Source of the DNA: Elusimicrobiota bacterium
Lineage (GTDB): Bacteria > Elusimicrobiota > Elusimicrobia > UBA1565 > UBA9628
Assembly (NCBI GenBank): GCA_028868375.1
Contig: JAGWUP010000010.1
Coordinates: forward strand, 1 to 64,000
Length of the DNA stretch: 64,000 nt
Direction: 5' to 3'
The first letter of the stretch is position 1, and each line of letters opens with the position of its first letter. A program made the position numbers and the translations under genes. The notes below the pieces were generated by a model, which did not search any database, was not told the origin of the DNA, and saw only the letters and a list, made by a program, of their open reading frames with translations. Below are positions 25,978 through 34,171 of the stretch, in pieces.

Positions 25978-28900
25978 CTACTGTATCCCTTCGCCGGCCC
26001 CGGCCTCGGCCCGGCGCCGCGCCTTCTTGCCGGTCTCGGCCGGCGCGCAAGAGCGCCGCAGCAGGCGCGCCCGCGCCAAGGCCGAGCGGGCGACGTCCCG
26101 CTGCGGCGCGTGGCGGGAGAGGTCCTCGTAGACGGCGATCGCGTTTCGGCAATCGGACGCCTTCTCGTAGGCCTGGCCGAGCTTGATCAAGGCCTGCAGC
26201 CGGAAGACGTCGCCGGCCGGCTTGAGCGCGCGCAGCTTCTCCCAGGCGTTCATCGCCTCGTCGGGCCGGTTCATCGCCAGGTCGATCTCGCTCATGCGAT
26301 AGAGCGCCTCCAAGGCGACGCCGCTCCCCTTGGCTGCGGCGCGTATCCGCTCGAGGGTCGCCAGGGCCCCCTCGTAGTCCTTGCGCTGCTTCTGGATGGC
26401 GTAGATCTCCCAGTAGGCGCCGGCCGCGGCGGGGTCGCCCGGCCCGGCCGCCTCGGCGTACTTCTGATAAGCGTACTGGGCCATGTCGAGCTTGCCCTGC
26501 GCCTTGTAGGTCAGGGCCAGGTTGAACTGCGCGGCCTTGACGGAGTCGGAGTCAGGATACTCCTCGATCAAGCGCGAGTAATAGCGGGCGGCCCGGTCGT
26601 AGTCCTTGAGCTGGTAGCAGGAGCCGGCCAGATGGAACAAGGCCAGGCTGGTCTGCTTGCCCCCGTCGAAGTTGTTGAGGAAGCGCTCGAAGGCGGGGAC
26701 GGCGTTGGCGTACTGGCCGGCGTCGAACTCGCTCTCGCCCAGGTAGAACTGGGCCTTGGCGACCTCGGGGTGGTTGGTGTAATCGACGGAGAACTTTTGG
26801 AACTCATCCGCCGCCTCGGCGTAGCGCTTTTCGTCGAAGAGGCGGCGCGCCAGGCGGAACTGCGCCTCGCCGGCGATCGTCTTGCCCGGGACCGCGGCGA
26901 TGATCGCGCGCAGGGCGGAGCGGTAATCGACTTTCTGGTCGCGGTCGAAGACCGCCTCCGCCAGGTCCAGGCCGTCGTTGGCCTCCGGGGCGTCCGGAAA
27001 GCGCGCGATCAAGGACTGCGAGAGCTTGAGGGCGGCGGGATCGTCCTTGCGGTCGTAGGCGATCTGCGCCAAGCGCAGGAAGGCGGTCGGCAATTGCGGG
27101 CTGTCCGGATAGGAGGAGATGATCCTCTTGTACTCGGCCTCGGCCTCCGGATATTTCTGGGCCCGGAAGAGGGTGTCGGCCACCTGGTAGGAGGCCACGG
27201 GAGTCTGCGGCGAGCGGGGATAGCCCGCGATCAAGGCGCGCCACTTCTCGATGGCCTGCGAGTAATAGCTTTGATGGTACAGGCTCAAGCCGCTCTTATA
27301 GAGGGCCATCGCCGCCTCCGGAGCCTGCGGGTTATCCTTGACGTACTGGTCGTAGAGTCGGGAGGCGTCCTCGTAGCTCTTCTGGTTGAACAAGCTGTCG
27401 GCGATGCCGAGCTCGTTGGCCCCGGTGAAGGTGAAGCTGGAGCTCGCGGCCGACAACATGTCCTGGAGCTTCTGCCGTTCCTGGAGCGCATGCTCGTCGT
27501 CGCCCTTGTAGGCGTAGACCCAGGCCAAGCCGTCCTGCGCGTAGAAGGCGGCGGCCTGGTCCGGATAGACCTTCAGGATCATCTCGTAGATCGACTGGGC
27601 CTCGCCCAGCCGGTTCAGCTTCAAATACGCCTCGGCCGCGTAGAGATCGCTCAAGGCGCGCCACTTCGAGCGGGAAGGCGGCAGGTTGTGGAAGATGTAT
27701 TGATAGGAGGTCAAAATCGAGTCGTAGGCCTTCTGGCCGAACTGATCCTGCAGGATCGAGAACAGGGCCTGCTCGGCGATCTCGGAGGAGGGATCGAGGT
27801 CGATGATACGCTGGAACGCGTCGACGGCGTCTGAATGCTGCCCCAGCTTCACCAAGGCGTTGCCCATGATGAGATAGACGTTCTTGCAGAGGGAATTGCC
27901 GGGATAGAGGGACACGAAGTCCCGCGCGGTCTGGGCGGCTGCCTTGTAGTCGCCGATCTGGTACTGGGTCCAGGCCAGCTTGTAGCGGGCCAGCGGCAGG
28001 ACGTCGCGCGCCGAGGCAAAGCGGGTGAGGACCTTCGCGTAGGCGAAGAGGGCCTCCCGCGTCTGGCCGGCGGCGAGGTAGGACTCCGCGATGCCGTACT
28101 GCGCCAGAGGAGCGAAGAAATCGTTGGGGTAGCCGTCCAACACGGCCTGAAAATTCGCGCGCGCCTCGACGTACTGCTTCTTCTGGAAATAGGAGGAGCC
28201 GATCCGGTAGGTCGCGGAGACCCGCAGCCGGCTGTGGGGATAGAGCTCCAGGAAGCGCTGGTACTTGGCGATGGCGCCGTCGTAGTCCTCGGCCAGGAAG
28301 AAAGAGTCCCCGATGAAGAAGCGCGCCTCCTCGCACAACTCGGAGCCGGGATAGTCGCGCAGGAGGTTCTCGAACGTCGCCGCGGCCTTGTAGGCGCGAT
28401 GGGAGAGCAGGTAGGTCTTGCCCAGGTAATACTGCGCCTCGGCGGTCTTGACCTGGCTTAAATCCTGCAGGGCGTCGACGTAATCGCCCTTGTGCAGCGC
28501 GACGATGCCGGAGGCGTAGAGGACCTCCGGCAGCCTCAGGTACGTCGGGAAGGTCTCTCCCAGCAGGAACAGGTCGGACTCGGCCTGCGCAAAGCGCTCC
28601 AGGGCGATGTCGGCGAAGACGATGCCGATCATGGACTGCCCGAGGATGTAGGACTTGGGGTCTTTTTGGCCGAGCAGCCGCCATTGCTCTATGGCCTTCT
28701 GCCAGTCGCCCTGATCGTAGGCCACCTCGCCCAGACGGTACTGGGCCGAGGCGCCCAGGCCGCTCTTGTCGTCGCCGGCCACGCTTTCGAAGGCCTTGCG
28801 GGCGTCCTCCAAGGCCTGCGTGGCGGCGGGATTGGCGGGAGCCATCAGGCGCGAGGCGGATTTCTTCTCGTCGGCAGACTCCGCGCCCAGGATCTTCAAG

Positions 28901-29151
28901 GCGCGCCGCATCGACTCCTCCCCGATCAGGAAACGCGCGTCGGCGGCGCGCCGGCCGTCCGGAAAATCGCGCAGGTAGGCCTCGAAGGCCTGGACGACGG
29001 CCTGCGCGTCGTGGGTCCCGTCCGCCATCATCTGCGAGGCGGCGGAGAAGGCGTCCTCCTCCTTCTGCGCCGAGGGGCGGCTCCACCAACCGGCCCGCGC
29101 CGCCGGAGCGACGGCCAGGACGGCCAGCAGGAGCGCGCAAGCGGCTCTCAT
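25978..29151 (-). CDS. Large periplasmic TPR-repeat protein
   Basis: A 1057-residue protein with a signal peptide (ACALLLAVLAVAPAARA) followed by roughly two dozen TPR/Sel1-like helical hairpins to residue ~1030. Typical units are ALQDLSQVKTAEAQYYLGKT, AKYQRFLELYPHSRLRVSAT and AEAEYKRIISSYPDSPQLPT, as in BamD, YbgF/CpoB and GltE-type proteins. The tail is basic (GKKARRRAEAGAGEG). It should be a scaffold in the envelope. It overlaps thrS by 4 bp upstream and precedes the TolQ-TolR-TolR-TonB-OmpA genes, so it is probably the structural partner of that motor. Confidence 0.85.
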   Translation of the reverse strand: MRAACALLLAVLAVAPAARAGWWSRPSAQKEEDAFSAASQMMADGTHDAQAVVQAFEAYLRDFPDGRRAADARFLIGEESMRRALKILGAESADEKKSASRLMAPANPAATQALEDARKAFESVAGDDKSGLGASAQYRLGEVAYDQGDWQKAIEQWRLLGQKDPKSYILGQSMIGIVFADIALERFAQAESDLFLLGETFPTYLRLPEVLYASGIVALHKGDYVDALQDLSQVKTAEAQYYLGKTYLLSHRAYKAAATFENLLRDYPGSELCEEARFFIGDSFFLAEDYDGAIAKYQRFLELYPHSRLRVSATYRIGSSYFQKKQYVEARANFQAVLDGYPNDFFAPLAQYGIAESYLAAGQTREALFAYAKVLTRFASARDVLPLARYKLAWTQYQIGDYKAAAQTARDFVSLYPGNSLCKNVYLIMGNALVKLGQHSDAVDAFQRIIDLDPSSEIAEQALFSILQDQFGQKAYDSILTSYQYIFHNLPPSRSKWRALSDLYAAEAYLKLNRLGEAQSIYEMILKVYPDQAAAFYAQDGLAWVYAYKGDDEHALQERQKLQDMLSAASSSFTFTGANELGIADSLFNQKSYEDASRLYDQYVKDNPQAPEAAMALYKSGLSLYHQSYYSQAIEKWRALIAGYPRSPQTPVASYQVADTLFRAQKYPEAEAEYKRIISSYPDSPQLPTAFLRLAQIAYDRKDDPAALKLSQSLIARFPDAPEANDGLDLAEAVFDRDQKVDYRSALRAIIAAVPGKTIAGEAQFRLARRLFDEKRYAEAADEFQKFSVDYTNHPEVAKAQFYLGESEFDAGQYANAVPAFERFLNNFDGGKQTSLALFHLAGSCYQLKDYDRAARYYSRLIEEYPDSDSVKAAQFNLALTYKAQGKLDMAQYAYQKYAEAAGPGDPAAAGAYWEIYAIQKQRKDYEGALATLERIRAAAKGSGVALEALYRMSEIDLAMNRPDEAMNAWEKLRALKPAGDVFRLQALIKLGQAYEKASDCRNAIAVYEDLSRHAPQRDVARSALARARLLRRSCAPAETGKKARRRAEAGAGEGIQ

Positions 29152-30950
29152 GGCTTGCCCCAGGCAGAGGCGACGAGCTTGCGCGAGACTTCTCCGCCCA
29201 GCCGCTCCAGCAGCTCCGCCTCCGTCACGCCGGAGAACTGCCGGCCGTCGCCAAGGCGCACCGACAGGGTGCCCGCCGCCACGTCCTTGGGCCCCAGCAC
29301 GACCATGTAGGGGATCTTCTCCAACTGCGCGTCCCGTATCTTGGCGCCGATCTTCTCAGGCCGCAGGTCCAGCGCGCAGCGAAGACCGGCGGCCTTGAGC
29401 TTCGCCTCCAAGGCGCGCGCCGGGGCCTCCTGCTCCGCCGTCAGCGTCAGCACCTTGGCCTGCACCGGCGAGAGCCACAGCGGGAAATGCCCCGCGTAAT
29501 GCTCGACCAAGATGCCGAAGAAGCGCTCGATGGAGCCGTAGAGGGCGCGGTGGACCATCAGCGGCGTCTTGCGCGAGCCGTCGGCGGCGATGTACTCCAG
29601 CTCGAACTTGCGCGGCAGGTTGAAGTCGAACTGCACCGTCGAGAGCTGCCAGGAGCGGCCGATGGCGTCGATGAGCTTGACGTCGATCTTGGGGCCGTAG
29701 AAGGCCGCCTCGCCGGGCACCAGCTCGTAGGGCAGGCCGCGCTCCTTAAGGACGTTCTCCAGCGCGGCTTGCGCGCGCTCCCAGTCCGAGGCCTCGCCGA
29801 TGTAGACGTCGCGCTGGGCCGGATCCCAGGTCGAGACCTCCAGCGCATAGCGCGAGAAGCCGAAGGCCTTGAAGACCTCCAGGGCGAAATCGATGCAGCC
29901 GGAGACCTCCGACTCGATCTGCTCCCGGGCGCAGAAGATGTGGGCGTCGTCCTGCGTGAAGCCGCGCACGCGCAAGAGCCCGTGCAGCACCCCGGAGCGC
30001 TCGTAGCGGTAGACCGTGCCCAGCTCCGCCAAGCGCAGCGGCAGCTCGCGGTAGCTGCGCAGGCGGCTCTTGTAGATGAGGACGTGGAAGGGGCAGTTCA
30101 TCGGCTTGAGCTGGTAATGCCCCTTCTCCACCTCGATCTCCGTGAACATGTTGTCCTTATAGAAGCTGCGATGCCCGGAGGTGTTCCACAGCTCGACGTT
30201 GGCGATATGCGGCGTGTAGACCATCTGATAGCCGCGCTTGAGCGCCTCGGCGCGCAGCCAATCCTCCATGATCATCCGCATCAGCCCGCCCTTCGGATGC
30301 CAGAAGATCAGCCCCGGGCCGGCCAGCTCCTGGACGCTGAAGAGATCGAGGGCGACGCCCAGCTTGCGGTGGTCGCGGGCCTTGGCCTCCTCGAGCATGC
30401 GCAGATAGTCGTCGAGCTGGCCCTTGGTCGGCCAGGCCGTGCCGTAGATGCGCTGCAGCATGGCGTTCTTCTCGTCGCCGCGCCAATACGCCCCGGCCAC
30501 CGAGAGCAGCTTGAAATGCCGTATCTCCTTGGTGCTATCGACGTGGCCGCCGCGGCAGAGATCTGTGAAGGCGCCGTGGCTGTAATGGGTGATCCTCTCG
30601 CCGCGCTGCTTGATGCCCTCCAAGAGCTCCAGCTTGTAGCCCTCGCCGCGCTCTTGCCAGTAGCGGCGGGACTGCTCGTAGCTCTGCTCGGCGCCGCTGA
30701 AGGGATGGTTGCCCTCGGCGATCTGGCGCATCCGCTTCTCGATCTTCGGCAGGTCCTCCAGCGTGAACTGGTGGGGGCCGTCGAAGTCGTAGTAGAAACC
30801 GTTCTCGATCGCCGGCCCGATCGTGATCTTGGTCCCCGGGTAAAGCTCCTGGACGGCCTGGGCCATCACGTGGGCGCAGGAATGGCGCAGTCGATCAAGA
30901 TACTGCCGCGAGCCGGCCTCGGCGCCCTTGCCCTCGGCGACGGCGTTCAT
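29148..30950 (-). CDS. thrS: Threonyl-tRNA synthetase lacking the TGS domain
   Basis: A 600-residue class II synthetase that charges tRNA-Thr. The editing domain comes first (HSCAHVMAQAVQELYPG with zinc-binding HxxxH, and FTDLCRGGHV), then the catalytic core (KPMNCPFHVLIYKSR, GVLHGLLRVRGFTQDDAHIF, YGPKIDVKLIDAIGRSW) and the anticodon-binding domain (LWLSPVQAKVLTL to the end). E. coli ThrS (642 residues) begins with a TGS domain that is absent here. The frame extends upstream to a TTG, but that codon overlaps the -10 box, so the ATG was chosen. It heads the TPR/TolQR/TonB operon. Confidence 0.93.
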   Translation of the reverse strand: MNAVAEGKGAEAGSRQYLDRLRHSCAHVMAQAVQELYPGTKITIGPAIENGFYYDFDGPHQFTLEDLPKIEKRMRQIAEGNHPFSGAEQSYEQSRRYWQERGEGYKLELLEGIKQRGERITHYSHGAFTDLCRGGHVDSTKEIRHFKLLSVAGAYWRGDEKNAMLQRIYGTAWPTKGQLDDYLRMLEEAKARDHRKLGVALDLFSVQELAGPGLIFWHPKGGLMRMIMEDWLRAEALKRGYQMVYTPHIANVELWNTSGHRSFYKDNMFTEIEVEKGHYQLKPMNCPFHVLIYKSRLRSYRELPLRLAELGTVYRYERSGVLHGLLRVRGFTQDDAHIFCAREQIESEVSGCIDFALEVFKAFGFSRYALEVSTWDPAQRDVYIGEASDWERAQAALENVLKERGLPYELVPGEAAFYGPKIDVKLIDAIGRSWQLSTVQFDFNLPRKFELEYIAADGSRKTPLMVHRALYGSIERFFGILVEHYAGHFPLWLSPVQAKVLTLTAEQEAPARALEAKLKAAGLRCALDLRPEKIGAKIRDAQLEKIPYMVVLGPKDVAAGTLSVRLGDGRQFSGVTEAELLERLGGEVSRKLVASAWGKP

Positions 30951-30961
30951 TTTATCGGTCA

Positions 30962-30990
30962 AGTCTAGCGTCCCCCCTCTTCAAAGTCAA
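30962..30990 (-). promoter_or_regulatory. Promoter of the thrS-TPR-TolQR-TonB operon
   Basis: On the minus strand TTGACT (30990-30985) and TAGACT (30967-30962) are spaced by 17 bp. The ATG at 30950 follows the -10 by 11 nt, leaving at most a few untranslated bases. The alternative TTG start for thrS overlaps the -10 and can be discounted. Confidence 0.6.
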
Positions 30991-31079
30991 GCCGGCGCCC
31001 GCAGGGGCCATTTAACAATATTCGACTGCGGACGGCCTCAATATACCGCCGGCTTGTGACGTTTCTGTTAATAAGGAAA

Positions 31080-31101
31080 GGCCGCGCTCGAAAGCGCGGC
31101 C
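31080..31101 (-). terminator. Intrinsic terminator after tRNA-Val
   Basis: GGCCGCGCT and AGCGCGGCC form a perfect 9-bp stem around a 4-base loop. On the minus strand it is followed by TTTCCTTATT. It lies 36 nt beyond the tRNA-Val 3' end and just upstream of the thrS promoter. Confidence 0.75.
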
Positions 31102-31137
31102 CCTCTTTCCTCATGGACGCTCCGAAAACTTTTGAAA

Positions 31138-31212
31138 TGGTGCCCAGTATAGGATTTGAACCTATGACCTTTCCCATGTCAAGGGAACGCGCTACCGCTG
31201 CGCCAACTGGGC
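31138..31212 (-). tRNA. tRNA-Val (anticodon GAC)
   Basis: A 75-nt cloverleaf with encoded CCA. The acceptor GCCCAGT/ACTGGGC, D arm (GGCGCAGCGGTAGCGC), anticodon stem TTCCC/GGGAA around loop TTGACAT (anticodon GAC), and T arm with GTTCAAATCC all form. It reads GUC/GUU valine codons. A terminator follows. Confidence 0.95.
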
Positions 31213-31300
31213 GTGGAGGTATTGTAGCTGATCGGCCGTCCAGCGCGCAAACCTGCAATTTGAGGGCTCTCAAGGCTTTGTGCTATCCTTGCCCTCAGCC

Positions 31301-32332
31301 ATGGCCGCCAAGACCAAAGCCGCCAAGCCGTCGGGGGGTCTCGATCCACGATCGGCCCTGAAGATTCACTCCCTGATGGTCAAGGCGCGCTGCTTGGAGG
31401 AGCGGCTCATCAAGATGAGCAAGAGCGGGGAGGGCTTCTTCTGGATCGGCGGGCCGGGCGAGGAGGCCTTCAACGTCCCCCTGGGCCTGCAGGTCAAGAA
31501 GGGCCGCGGCCTCGCGCATGATTTCCTGCATCTGCACTATCGCTCCAGCGCGATCCTGACGGCGATGGGAGCCCCCGTCATCGACTCCCTGCGGCAGATG
31601 CGCTCCGTGGCCACCGACCGCTACTCGAAGGGACGGCAATTCATCAATCACCCCTCGATTCCCGAGTGGAACGTCGTCCCGGTCTCGCCGACGATCGAGA
31701 CGCAGTACTCCACGGCCATCGGCACCGGCATCGCCCAGGCGCGCGCCAAGACCGACGCGATCACGATTGTCAACGGGGGCGACGCCGGCACGGCCGAGGC
31801 GGACTTCCATTCCTGCCTCAACTGGGCCAACCGCCCCATGCTGCCGCTGCCGATCCTGATGATCGTCGTCAACAACGGCTACGGCATCTCGACGCCGGAG
31901 CCGACGCAGCACGGGGAGAAAAACATCTCCGACTGGGCGCGCGTCTTCGGCATGCCGCATCAAACCGTCGACGGCAACGACGTCTCCGCCTCCTGGCGCG
32001 CGATCGCGGAGGCGATGGCCTACGTGCGCAAGGAACGCAAGCCCTATCTGCTCGAGGCCAAGACCAGCCGCCTCTACGGGCATTCCTCCTCCTCCGGCGC
32101 CAACCGGATCGCCGAGCCGGACTGCATCGGGCTCTTCGAGGCGGAACTGGTCGAGCGCGGCCTGGCCGACAAGGCGCGCCTGGAGGGCGTCTGGAAGGCA
32201 GCCTCCGCGGAGGTGGACGCCGCCAATCAAGAGGTCAAGCAGGAGCCGTATCCGGCCGCGGAATCCATCTGGGAGGACGTTTTCCCCGGCGGTCTGCCCG
32301 GCTCCTATCCCACCCGCGGGGGCAGCTTCTAG
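31301..32332 (+). CDS. 2-oxoacid dehydrogenase E1 component, alpha subunit
   Basis: A 343-residue thiamine-diphosphate enzyme subunit. The TPP/Mg motif is GDAGTAEADFHSCLNWA followed by IVVNNGYGIST (GDAG in place of the commoner GDGA). LHYRSSAILTAMG and SRLYGHSSSSGANRI (the phosphorylation-loop region of relatives) fit the branched-chain 2-oxoacid or pyruvate dehydrogenase E1 alpha family. It decarboxylates the 2-oxoacid and passes the acyl group to E2. TTGAGG-18 bp-TATCCT lies 11 nt before the ATG. The beta subunit starts 1 bp after the stop. No E2 or E3 gene is in the window. Confidence 0.88.
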   Translation: MAAKTKAAKPSGGLDPRSALKIHSLMVKARCLEERLIKMSKSGEGFFWIGGPGEEAFNVPLGLQVKKGRGLAHDFLHLHYRSSAILTAMGAPVIDSLRQMRSVATDRYSKGRQFINHPSIPEWNVVPVSPTIETQYSTAIGTGIAQARAKTDAITIVNGGDAGTAEADFHSCLNWANRPMLPLPILMIVVNNGYGISTPEPTQHGEKNISDWARVFGMPHQTVDGNDVSASWRAIAEAMAYVRKERKPYLLEAKTSRLYGHSSSSGANRIAEPDCIGLFEAELVERGLADKARLEGVWKAASAEVDAANQEVKQEPYPAAESIWEDVFPGGLPGSYPTRGGSF

Positions 32333-32333
32333 C

Positions 32334-33392
32334 ATGGCCAACATGGCGCAGGCCATACGGCTGGCCCTGCATTACGGCGAGGAGCGCCTGGGCGTGCGCG
32401 AGATCTTCGGCGAGGACGTCGGCCCGCCCTTGGGCGGGGTCTTCACGGCGACCCAGGGGCTTAAGACCGCCTGGAACTCGCCGCTGGACGAGCGCGGCAT
32501 CGTCGGCGCGGCGCTGGGACTGGCCTGGGCCGGCAGCCGGCCGGTGGCCGAGGTCCAGTTCGTCGACTACATCTTCAACTCCATCGACCTGCTCAAGCTC
32601 TGCGGCAACGGCTATTGGAGCTCCGCCGGGCTCTACCCCGCCCCGCTGGTGCTCATGACGCCGACCGGCTCCGGCATCCACGGCTCGATCTACCATTCCC
32701 ATTCCTTCGACTCCATGGCGGCCAAGCTGCACGGCATGAAGGTCGTCTGCCCCTCCACGCCCCTGGACGCCTACGGCCTGATGATCTCCGCCATCAAGGA
32801 CGACGCGCCGGTCCTCTACCTCAAGCCCAAGGCCCTGCTGCGCGGCAAGGGCGAGGAGCTGCTGCCGGGAGAGCCGGCGGACGAGAAGGAATTGCGCTCG
32901 ATGATCGACGCGCCCATCGGGGACCGCAGCCGCTGGAAGCCGCGCTGGCCCGACATCAAGGAGTACGAGGTGCCCATCGGCCAGGCCAAGATCTCCCACC
33001 CCGGCCAAGACGCCACGGTGGTCACCCACGGCCGCATGGCGCCCATCGCCCTGGACGTCGCCCGGCAGCTGGCCGAGGAGGGGCGCGGGCAGGTCGAGGT
33101 CATCGACCTGCGCAGCTTGATCCCCTACGACTGGGACTGCGTGAAGGCCTCGATCTCCAAGACCGGACGGGTGTTGTTTCTCAACGAGGAAACCGAGATC
33201 GCCAACCTCGGCGAGCACCTGATCCGGCGCGTCGTCGACGAGTTGTTCTACGAGCTGAAAGTCCGGCCGCGGCTGCTCTGCGGCAAGGCCACTCCCGGCA
33301 TCGGCCTGTCGCCGAATCTCGAGAACTTCACGCAGCCGCAGAAGCCGGACGTCGAGCGCGCCTTGGGCGAGCTCCTCCGCGAGCCCGCCTAG
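32334..33392 (+). CDS. 2-oxoacid dehydrogenase E1 component, beta subunit
   Basis: A 352-residue partner of the preceding gene. Typical transketolase-type segments are IFGEDVGPPLGGVFTATQGL (catalytic Glu region), PVAEVQFVDYIFNSIDLL, GSGIHGSIYHSHSFDSMAAK, HGMKVVCPSTPLDAYGLMIS and the C-terminal VIDLRSLIPYDWDCV. The alpha2beta2 heterotetramer forms the E1 active site. HSHSFD corresponds to the HSQ-type loop of pyruvate/branched-chain members. Substrate specificity between pyruvate and branched-chain acids cannot be settled from sequence by eye. Confidence 0.88.
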   Translation: MANMAQAIRLALHYGEERLGVREIFGEDVGPPLGGVFTATQGLKTAWNSPLDERGIVGAALGLAWAGSRPVAEVQFVDYIFNSIDLLKLCGNGYWSSAGLYPAPLVLMTPTGSGIHGSIYHSHSFDSMAAKLHGMKVVCPSTPLDAYGLMISAIKDDAPVLYLKPKALLRGKGEELLPGEPADEKELRSMIDAPIGDRSRWKPRWPDIKEYEVPIGQAKISHPGQDATVVTHGRMAPIALDVARQLAEEGRGQVEVIDLRSLIPYDWDCVKASISKTGRVLFLNEETEIANLGEHLIRRVVDELFYELKVRPRLLCGKATPGIGLSPNLENFTQPQKPDVERALGELLREPA

Positions 33393-33401
33393 ACCAGACC
33401 G

Positions 33402-34157
33402 GTGAAGGTCCACCACCTCAACTGCGCCACCCTGCGCACCCCGGCCGGAGTCCTGGTCTGCCATTGTCTGGCCGTGGAGACTCCCGCGGGCTTGCTGCTG
33501 GTCGATACCGGGCTCGGGCTTGAGGCGTTGCGCTTGCCGCGCGCGCGGCTGGGAGCCTCCTTTCCTCTATTCTGCCGGCCGCGACTGGAGGAAGCCGAAA
33601 CCGCCTTGCGGCAGATCGAGCGCCTGGGCTTTAAATCCGCCGACGTGCGCCACATCGTCCTGACCCATCTCGACATCGATCATGCCGGCGGCCTCTCCGA
33701 TTTTCCGCAAGCGACGGTCCACCTGCTGGCCGACGAGCTGGCGGCCTTCCAGGCGCCCGCCCTGCGCCGCGAGCGCCTGCTCTATCGCCCGCTGCCGGCC
33801 GCGCGCTGGAGGACGTATTCACCGGGAGCGGCCGATTGGCTGGGGTTTGCGAATGCCTGCCCGCTGGAAGGCCTGCCGGAGGACATTCTGCTGGTGCCGC
33901 TGCCCGGCCACACGCGCGGCCACGCGGGAGTGGCGGTCCGCTGCGAGGACGGCTGGCTATTGCACTGCGGCGACGCCTATTTCAACCGCGGCGAGCTGGA
34001 CGGCAGGCTGTCCTTGCTCGGGCTCTACGCCAATCTCGTCCAAGCCGATCACGCCGCCCGCCTGGAGAGCCTGCGGCGGCTGCGCGCCCTGGCCGCCCGG
34101 GCCTCGGCGCGCCTCTTCTGCTCTCACGACCCTTCCGAACTGAAAAACAAAGCCTGA
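33402..34157 (+). CDS. Metallo-beta-lactamase-fold hydrolase (lactonase-like)
   Basis: A 251-residue MBL-fold protein starting at GTG, 9 bp after the E1 beta stop. The metal motif is intact: TPAGLLLVDTGLG, VLTHLDIDHAGGL (HxHxDH pattern as HLDIDH), PLPGHTRGHAGV and LLHCGDAYF, with a late LFCSHDPSEL. This order is that of N-acyl-homoserine-lactone lactonases and their relatives, so a lactone or ester substrate is plausible but unproven. The last residues (LKNKA) and stop are supplied by the 34-bp repeat shared with the window's left edge. Confidence 0.8.
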   Translation: MKVHHLNCATLRTPAGVLVCHCLAVETPAGLLLVDTGLGLEALRLPRARLGASFPLFCRPRLEEAETALRQIERLGFKSADVRHIVLTHLDIDHAGGLSDFPQATVHLLADELAAFQAPALRRERLLYRPLPAARWRTYSPGAADWLGFANACPLEGLPEDILLVPLPGHTRGHAGVAVRCEDGWLLHCGDAYFNRGELDGRLSLLGLYANLVQADHAARLESLRRLRALAARASARLFCSHDPSELKNKA

Positions 34158-34171
34158 CCCTACTTTTCAGT
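34138..34171. repeat. 34-bp REP-like repeat, copy B
   Basis: This copy differs from 25-58 at 2 of 34 positions. It lies exactly between two convergent genes and provides the stop and final codons of both: the MBL hydrolase on the plus strand and the FAD-GDPD protein on the minus strand, whose end (Thr-Glu-Lys) equals that of the RecB-like protein at the window's left edge. Its inverted ends could form a bidirectional terminator hairpin. Confidence 0.8.
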
